5,158 bases of DNA from Candidatus Melainabacteria bacterium (GTDB lineage Bacteria > Actinomycetota > Actinomycetes > Mycobacteriales > Pseudonocardiaceae): positions 1 through 5,158 of the forward strand of contig CAJCJE010000791.1 in assembly GCA_903970565.1 (NCBI GenBank), in the 5' to 3' direction. The position numbers and the translations under genes were made by a program. A model generated the notes under the pieces. That model made no database searches. It was given only the letters and a program-made list of their open reading frames with translations, and was not told the origin of the DNA. Position 1 is the first letter of the stretch; every line of letters starts with the position of its first letter. Shown in pieces: positions 1 to 5,158 of the stretch.

Positions 1-476
1 CGACCATCGCCGCGATCACCGGGTTCTGCATCGGCGGCGGCTGCGAGATCGCGCTGGCCTGCGACCTGCGGATCGCCACCGAGGACGCCCGCTTCGGCAT
101 CACCCCGGCGAATCTCGGCATCGTCTACAGCCTGACCTCGACCAAACATCTGGTGGACGCGGTCGGGCCGGCCTGGGCCAAGCAGATCCTCTACACCGCG
201 CAGCACCTCGACGCGCCGACCGCGCTGCGAATCGGCCTGGTCAACGAGCTGGTCCCGACCGCCGACCTGCCGGCCAGGGTTGCCGAACTGGCCGGGCGGA
301 TCGCCTCCCGCGCCCCGGTCAGCGTGCGGGGTGCCAAACAGATCGTCGGCCGGATCATCGAGGGCCAGGTCGCCGAGGACGAGGCCGTGCAGGCGCTCTA
401 CGACGAGGCGGTGCTCAGCGCCGAGTACGCCGAGGGACTACAGGCCTTCCTCGCCAAACGACAGCCGAAGTTCTGA
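1..476 (+). CDS. Crotonase-fold (enoyl-CoA hydratase/isomerase superfamily) enzyme, C-terminal part; possibly methylmalonyl-CoA decarboxylase-like
   Basis: The gene is cut by the left edge. The reading frame begins at base 3 and gives 157 residues ending at TGA 474-476. The first visible residues (TIAAITGFCIGGGCEIALAC) are the crotonase oxyanion-hole segment with the GGG turn and a Glu (visible residue 15) matching the first catalytic Glu of enoyl-CoA hydratase. At the position of the second catalytic Glu (FGxPE in hydratases) this protein instead reads FGITPANLGIVYSL. That TPxNLGxxY pattern is what I recall from E. coli methylmalonyl-CoA decarboxylase (YgfG/ScpB), including the active-site Tyr (visible residue 42). 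The C-terminus (EGLQAFLAKRQPKF) is the usual crotonase tail, so the 3' end is intact. These enzymes act on acyl-CoA thioesters in the cytoplasm. Crotonase fold is near certain; decarboxylase rather than hydratase is inference. The GTG at 153 is an internal Val codon, not a start. Confidence 0.93.
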   Translation, partial: TIAAITGFCIGGGCEIALACDLRIATEDARFGITPANLGIVYSLTSTKHLVDAVGPAWAKQILYTAQHLDAPTALRIGLVNELVPTADLPARVAELAGRIASRAPVSVRGAKQIVGRIIEGQVAEDEAVQALYDEAVLSAEYAEGLQAFLAKRQPKF

Positions 477-547
477 TCCTCGACCGTCCCGAGGAGCAAC
501 CTGCTCGCCCGGTGGAGGGACCTCCTCGCCCCGGCGGAGGAACCGGG
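477..547 (+). terminator. G+C-rich inverted repeats after the crotonase gene, candidate terminator
   Basis: Two inverted repeats follow the crotonase stop directly. The first has TCCTCG (477-482) facing CGAGGA (490-495) across a 7-nt loop. The second is larger: outer arms CCCGGT (508-513) and ACCGGG (542-547) enclose inner arms CCTCC (521-525) and GGAGG (536-540). An alternative pairing, GGAGG-GA-CCTCC (514-525), competes with it. There is no T-tract, so this is not a textbook intrinsic terminator, but tract-less hairpins are common downstream of actinobacterial genes. It supports separate transcription of the crotonase and mfd. Folding is inferred by eye. Confidence 0.4.
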
Positions 548-747
548 TCACCTTGCCGACCCCGAGGCTTGCGGTCGTGGGCGGCGGAGTGTCGGTGGGT
601 GGACGTAGGCTGGTCGGCAACAGACCCGTGCCGAGTCGTTGTCCAAGGCAGGGGTGTGCCCTCGTGTGCCCGTTTGGTCTGCTTCGCCCGTGTTCTTGGC
701 GCTGGTTGACCGACGCCGTTGCACGTAGTCCTGCTCTCCACCGTTCT
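548..747 (+). promoter_or_regulatory. Gene-free spacer upstream of mfd with short direct repeat and dyad
   Basis: I see no convincing gene between the crotonase and mfd; short open frames here lack family resemblance and SD support. Two ordered elements stand out. GTGTGCCC occurs at 654-661 and again at 664-671, a 10-bp period that places both copies on one DNA face. A symmetric interrupted dyad, GGCG-ct-GGT-tg-ACC-ga-CGCC, spans 698-717 and overlaps a -35-like TTGACC (706-711). No good -10 lies 16-18 bp downstream of that hexamer (TAGTCC at 726-731 is only 14 bp away), so the promoter is not pinned down. The mfd promoter is probably in this stretch. Confidence 0.35.
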
Positions 748-754
748 AGGGGGA
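748..754 (+). promoter_or_regulatory. Ribosome binding site of mfd
   Basis: AGGGGGA lies 8 nt before the TTG at 763. An in-frame TGA at 757-759, between this site and the TTG, rules out any upstream start. The next in-frame alternative start (GTG at 796) has no comparable SD. Together these fix the mfd start at the rare codon TTG. Confidence 0.8.
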
Positions 755-762
755 TCTGACCC

Positions 763-4347
<3,585 letters not shown>

Positions 4348-4450
4348 GGGAAAAGGGGCCGATTCGCGACGGTGAGCCGGGCGATTCCACCGGGCGAGGC
4401 GAGTGATTCTCGTTCGGTATTTCGGATTGCGACCGGCACGGCACGTCGTC
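4348..4450 (+). other. Spacer after mfd, no gene seen
   Basis: No gene-like frame with SD or family resemblance is visible here. The only ordered element besides the weak hairpin at 4399-4413 is a direct repeat, CCGGGCGA at 4377-4384 and 4390-4397 (13-bp period). Confidence 0.5.
4399..4413 (+). terminator. Weak terminator-like hairpin downstream of mfd
   Basis: GCGAG (4399-4403) can pair with CTCGT (4409-4413, closing pair G-U) around the 5-nt loop TGATT. A moderately T-rich run (TTCGGTATTTC) follows. It lies about 50 nt after the mfd stop. The stem is short, so this is only a candidate. Confidence 0.25.
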
Positions 4451-4464
4451 TCAGTACTAAATGC

Positions 4465-4478
4465 CTAGTTACTAGTTA
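4465..4478. repeat. Tandem direct repeat of the heptamer CTAGTTA
   Basis: Two exact, abutting copies of CTAGTTA (4465-4471 and 4472-4478), followed by AC. The A+T-rich sequence is conspicuous in this genome. A related CTAGTA occurs at 4536-4541, near the candidate promoter. A protein-binding site is plausible, but I recognise no known regulator consensus. Confidence 0.6.
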
Positions 4479-4519
4479 ACTCACATGGACGACAGCATCC
4501 GCACGTTTGGCGGCGGGTT

Positions 4520-4534
4520 GTCACGCTGAGTGCC
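4520..4534. promoter_or_regulatory. BldD-box-like dyad
   Basis: TCACGCTGAGTGC at 4521-4533 matches 8 of the 9 defined positions of the BldD consensus nTnACnC(A/T)GnGTnAn as I remember it; only the last A is replaced by C. BldD is an actinomycete developmental regulator that dimerises on cyclic di-GMP and represses genes including cyclic-di-GMP enzymes. The site covers where a -35 would sit for the -10 at 4552-4557, consistent with repression. With equal base frequencies a one-mismatch match is expected about once per 5,000 positions, so chance is not excluded. Confidence 0.35.
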
Positions 4535-4548
4535 GCTAGTATCCGGTT

Positions 4549-4557
4549 TGTTATTAT
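4549..4557 (+). promoter_or_regulatory. Candidate extended -10 promoter for the downstream gene
   Basis: TG-T-TATTAT gives an extended -10 (TGN at 4549-4551, hexamer 4552-4557) close to the housekeeping sigma consensus. No good -35 lies 16-18 bp upstream, which extended -10 promoters tolerate. It sits in the most A+T-rich part of the window. Transcription would start around 4563-4566, leaving a leader of about 125 nt before the first SD. Confidence 0.4.
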
Positions 4558-4560
4558 CTC

Positions 4561-4582
4561 GTAATTACCTTCCGTGTGGAAG
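4561..4582 (+). promoter_or_regulatory. Palindrome and perfect hairpin at the predicted 5' end of the leader
   Basis: GTAATTAC (4561-4568) is a perfect 8-bp palindrome around the predicted transcription start. It abuts a perfect hairpin, CTTCC (4569-4573), loop GTGT, GGAAG (4578-4582). The palindrome could be an operator; the hairpin could stabilise the mRNA 5' end. No known element is recognised. Confidence 0.3.
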
Positions 4583-4619
4583 CTTGCTCCATTAGGGTGG
4601 CGTGGTAGTCGTCTGGGTG

Positions 4620-4657
4620 GACCTTCCTGTTTAGTGCTCCGGAGGCCCACTAAGGTC
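4620..4657 (+). promoter_or_regulatory. Bulged stem-loop in the 5' leader
   Basis: TTAGTG (4631-4636) pairs perfectly with CACTAA (4648-4653) around an 11-nt loop. The stem continues with GACC (4620-4623) pairing to GGTC (4654-4657) after a 7-nt bulge on the 5' side. The loop contains the self-complementary CTCCGGAG, including a GGAGG with no start codon nearby. It lies 24 nt upstream of the SD at 4681. It matches no riboswitch class I recognise. Pairing found by eye only. Confidence 0.3.
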
Positions 4658-4680
4658 GGGACCAACTCGTGCAATCACCT

Positions 4681-4686
4681 GAGGAG
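4681..4686 (+). promoter_or_regulatory. Shine-Dalgarno sequence of the possible leader peptide
   Basis: GAGGAG lies 3 nt before GTG 4690 and 6 nt before GTG 4693, both in the same frame; the latter spacing is more usual. It sits in the loop of a small inverted repeat, TCAC (4675-4678) and GTGA (4686-4689), so access could be modulated. It is the strongest SD in this spacer. Confidence 0.45.
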
Positions 4687-4689
4687 TGA

Positions 4690-4767
4690 GTGGTGGTCGA
4701 CCGTCTGGAGCGGGCGTGGAAGTCGCCGTGGTCGGCCGTCGAGAGCCCTGTTGGCTACGGGAGCTGA
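4690..4767 (+). CDS. Possible 25-codon leader peptide upstream of the 3'-edge gene
   Basis: From GTG 4690 (or 4693) the frame encodes VVVDRLERAWKSPWSAVESPVGYGS and stops at TGA 4765-4767. Third positions are almost all G or C, as in real genes here, and the SD at 4681-4686 is good. Its stop lies 4 nt before GTG 4772, so translating it would bring ribosomes to the next start (translational coupling). No homologue is recognised, and no run of a single amino acid suggests classic attenuation. A competing frame, GTG 4686 to TAG 4812-4814, ends 2 nt before ATG 4817 but has poorer SD spacing and less biased codons. The peptide could also be a chance frame. Confidence 0.3.
   Translation: MVVDRLERAWKSPWSAVESPVGYGS
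4759..4763 (+). promoter_or_regulatory. Ribosome binding site for the 3'-edge gene
   Basis: GGGAG ends 8 nt before GTG 4772. The alternative start ATG 4817 has its nearest purine-rich site (GGAGG, 4793-4797) 19 nt upstream, which is too far. This favours the GTG, though conservation among homologues would be the better judge. Confidence 0.45.
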
Positions 4768-4771
4768 GGGA

Positions 4772-5158
4772 GTGGGCAACGGACCTGCCGGCGGAGGCGC
4801 CGCGGGGCCGGTAGCGATGACCGACTCATGGGAAGGACCGCCGTCTCCGGAGAACCCGGAGCTGGCTGCCGCCTGTGCCGCGCTCGGTGAGCGCTGGGCA
4901 CAGGCGGTGTATCGGACTGCCTATTCGCCGGTACCGGGCGCGGAACTCGTGCCGATGTTCGAGTCGTTCGTCGTCCGGCTCGTCGATGCCCTGATCGGCG
5001 TCCCGTTCTCGGTGCTGCCGGCCGAGCAGGTCGGCGCCGCGGTCGTCGAGGCCCGGTTCACCGGCTCGACCAGTTTGCGAGCCAGCGTCGACGCGCTGAC
5101 CAGGCCGCTGCTGCGGATCGGCGCGCTGGCCGGGATCACCGACTCCTCGGCGAAGGTC
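4772..5158 (+). CDS. N-terminal part of an unidentified protein, possibly a GGDEF/EAL cyclic-di-GMP protein
   Basis: The frame is open from GTG 4772 to the right edge (129 codons, no stop) with strong G/C third-position bias. The first 16 residues are Gly/Ala/Pro-rich, and ATG 4817 (residue 16) is an alternative start. After a Pro-rich linker comes a helical, soluble region with no signal peptide or membrane segment. The pattern LGERWAQAVYRTAYSPV (38-54), then a long hydrophobic helix, then VGAAVVEARFTGSTSLRASV (87-106) resembles the N-terminal region that I recall preceding GGDEF and EAL domains in many actinomycete cyclic-di-GMP proteins. No catalytic motif is in the window, so diguanylate cyclase or phosphodiesterase is inference. 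A sensory N-terminus of another regulator, such as an RsbR-like or PucR-like protein, is the main alternative. That a real gene is here is much surer than its product. Confidence 0.7.
   Translation, partial: MGNGPAGGGAAGPVAMTDSWEGPPSPENPELAAACAALGERWAQAVYRTAYSPVPGAELVPMFESFVVRLVDALIGVPFSVLPAEQVGAAVVEARFTGSTSLRASVDALTRPLLRIGALAGITDSSAKV

Noticed and set aside
280..759. Open frames across the crotonase end and the spacer (280-759 and 512-709, +; 438-1175, -)
   Set aside because: Arg/Pro/Ser-rich translations without family resemblance, overlapping real coding sequence in other frames and lacking a convincing SD.
4518..4542. TTGTCA and TAGTAT as a -35/-10 promoter pair
   Set aside because: The spacer is only 13 bp, too short for a sigma-70-type promoter. 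The extended -10 at 4549-4557 is the better candidate.
4465..4674. A 69-codon minus-strand frame in the spacer after mfd
   Set aside because: TTG start, no G/C third-position bias, no recognisable similarity, and it lies on the A+T-rich region that looks like a promoter and leader for the + strand gene.
4675..4689. TCAC-N7-GTGA as a second BldD box around the SD
   Set aside because: The half-sites fit, but the spacer is 7 bp rather than the 5 bp of the consensus. Kept only as a possible hairpin.
4921..5139. A 72-codon minus-strand frame opposite the 3'-edge gene
   Set aside because: Ser/Thr/Arg-rich shadow; the + strand frame has proper codon bias and continues to the window edge.

Overview
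This is a high-G+C actinobacterial chromosome segment. Coding DNA is strongly G/C-biased at third codon positions, starts include GTG and TTG, and the transcription-repair protein looks actinobacterial. A mycelial or Pseudonocardiales/Nocardia-type actinomycete is my best guess, but the genus cannot be fixed from the sequence. All convincing genes are on the + strand.

Layout. (1) Positions 1-476 hold the C-terminal 157 residues of a crotonase-fold (enoyl-CoA hydratase/isomerase superfamily) enzyme. Its active-site pattern looks more like methylmalonyl-CoA decarboxylase than a true hydratase. (2) Positions 477-762 are a gene-free spacer with G+C-rich inverted repeats just after the crotonase stop, then a short direct repeat, a dyad and a Shine-Dalgarno (SD) sequence for the next gene. 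(3) Positions 763-4347 hold a complete mfd gene, the transcription-repair coupling factor (1194 aa, TTG start). It carries an exceptional 24-bp perfect palindrome about 66 bp into the coding region. (4) Positions 4348-4689 are a second gene-free spacer. The stretch 4451-4600 drops to about 49% G+C by my count, against roughly 70% in the genes. It contains a tandem heptamer, a BldD-box-like dyad, an extended -10 promoter candidate and a potentially structured 5' leader. (5) Positions 4690-4767 could encode a 25-codon leader peptide with its own SD, ending 4 nt before the next start. (6) Positions 4772-5158 are the first 129 codons of a gene that runs off the window. Its N-terminus resembles the helical N-terminal region seen on many actinomycete GGDEF/EAL (cyclic di-GMP) proteins, but no catalytic domain lies inside the window.

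Functionally, the crotonase and Mfd appear to be separate transcription units (286-nt gap with terminator-like structure). The most interesting part is the right edge. A possible cyclic-di-GMP gene sits behind a low-G+C regulatory island containing a near-consensus site for BldD, the cyclic-di-GMP-responsive regulator of actinomycetes, followed by a structured leader and a possible leader peptide. This is a hypothesis from pattern matching and needs the sequence beyond 5158 to test. No RNA genes, insertion sequences, CRISPR arrays or phage signatures were seen.
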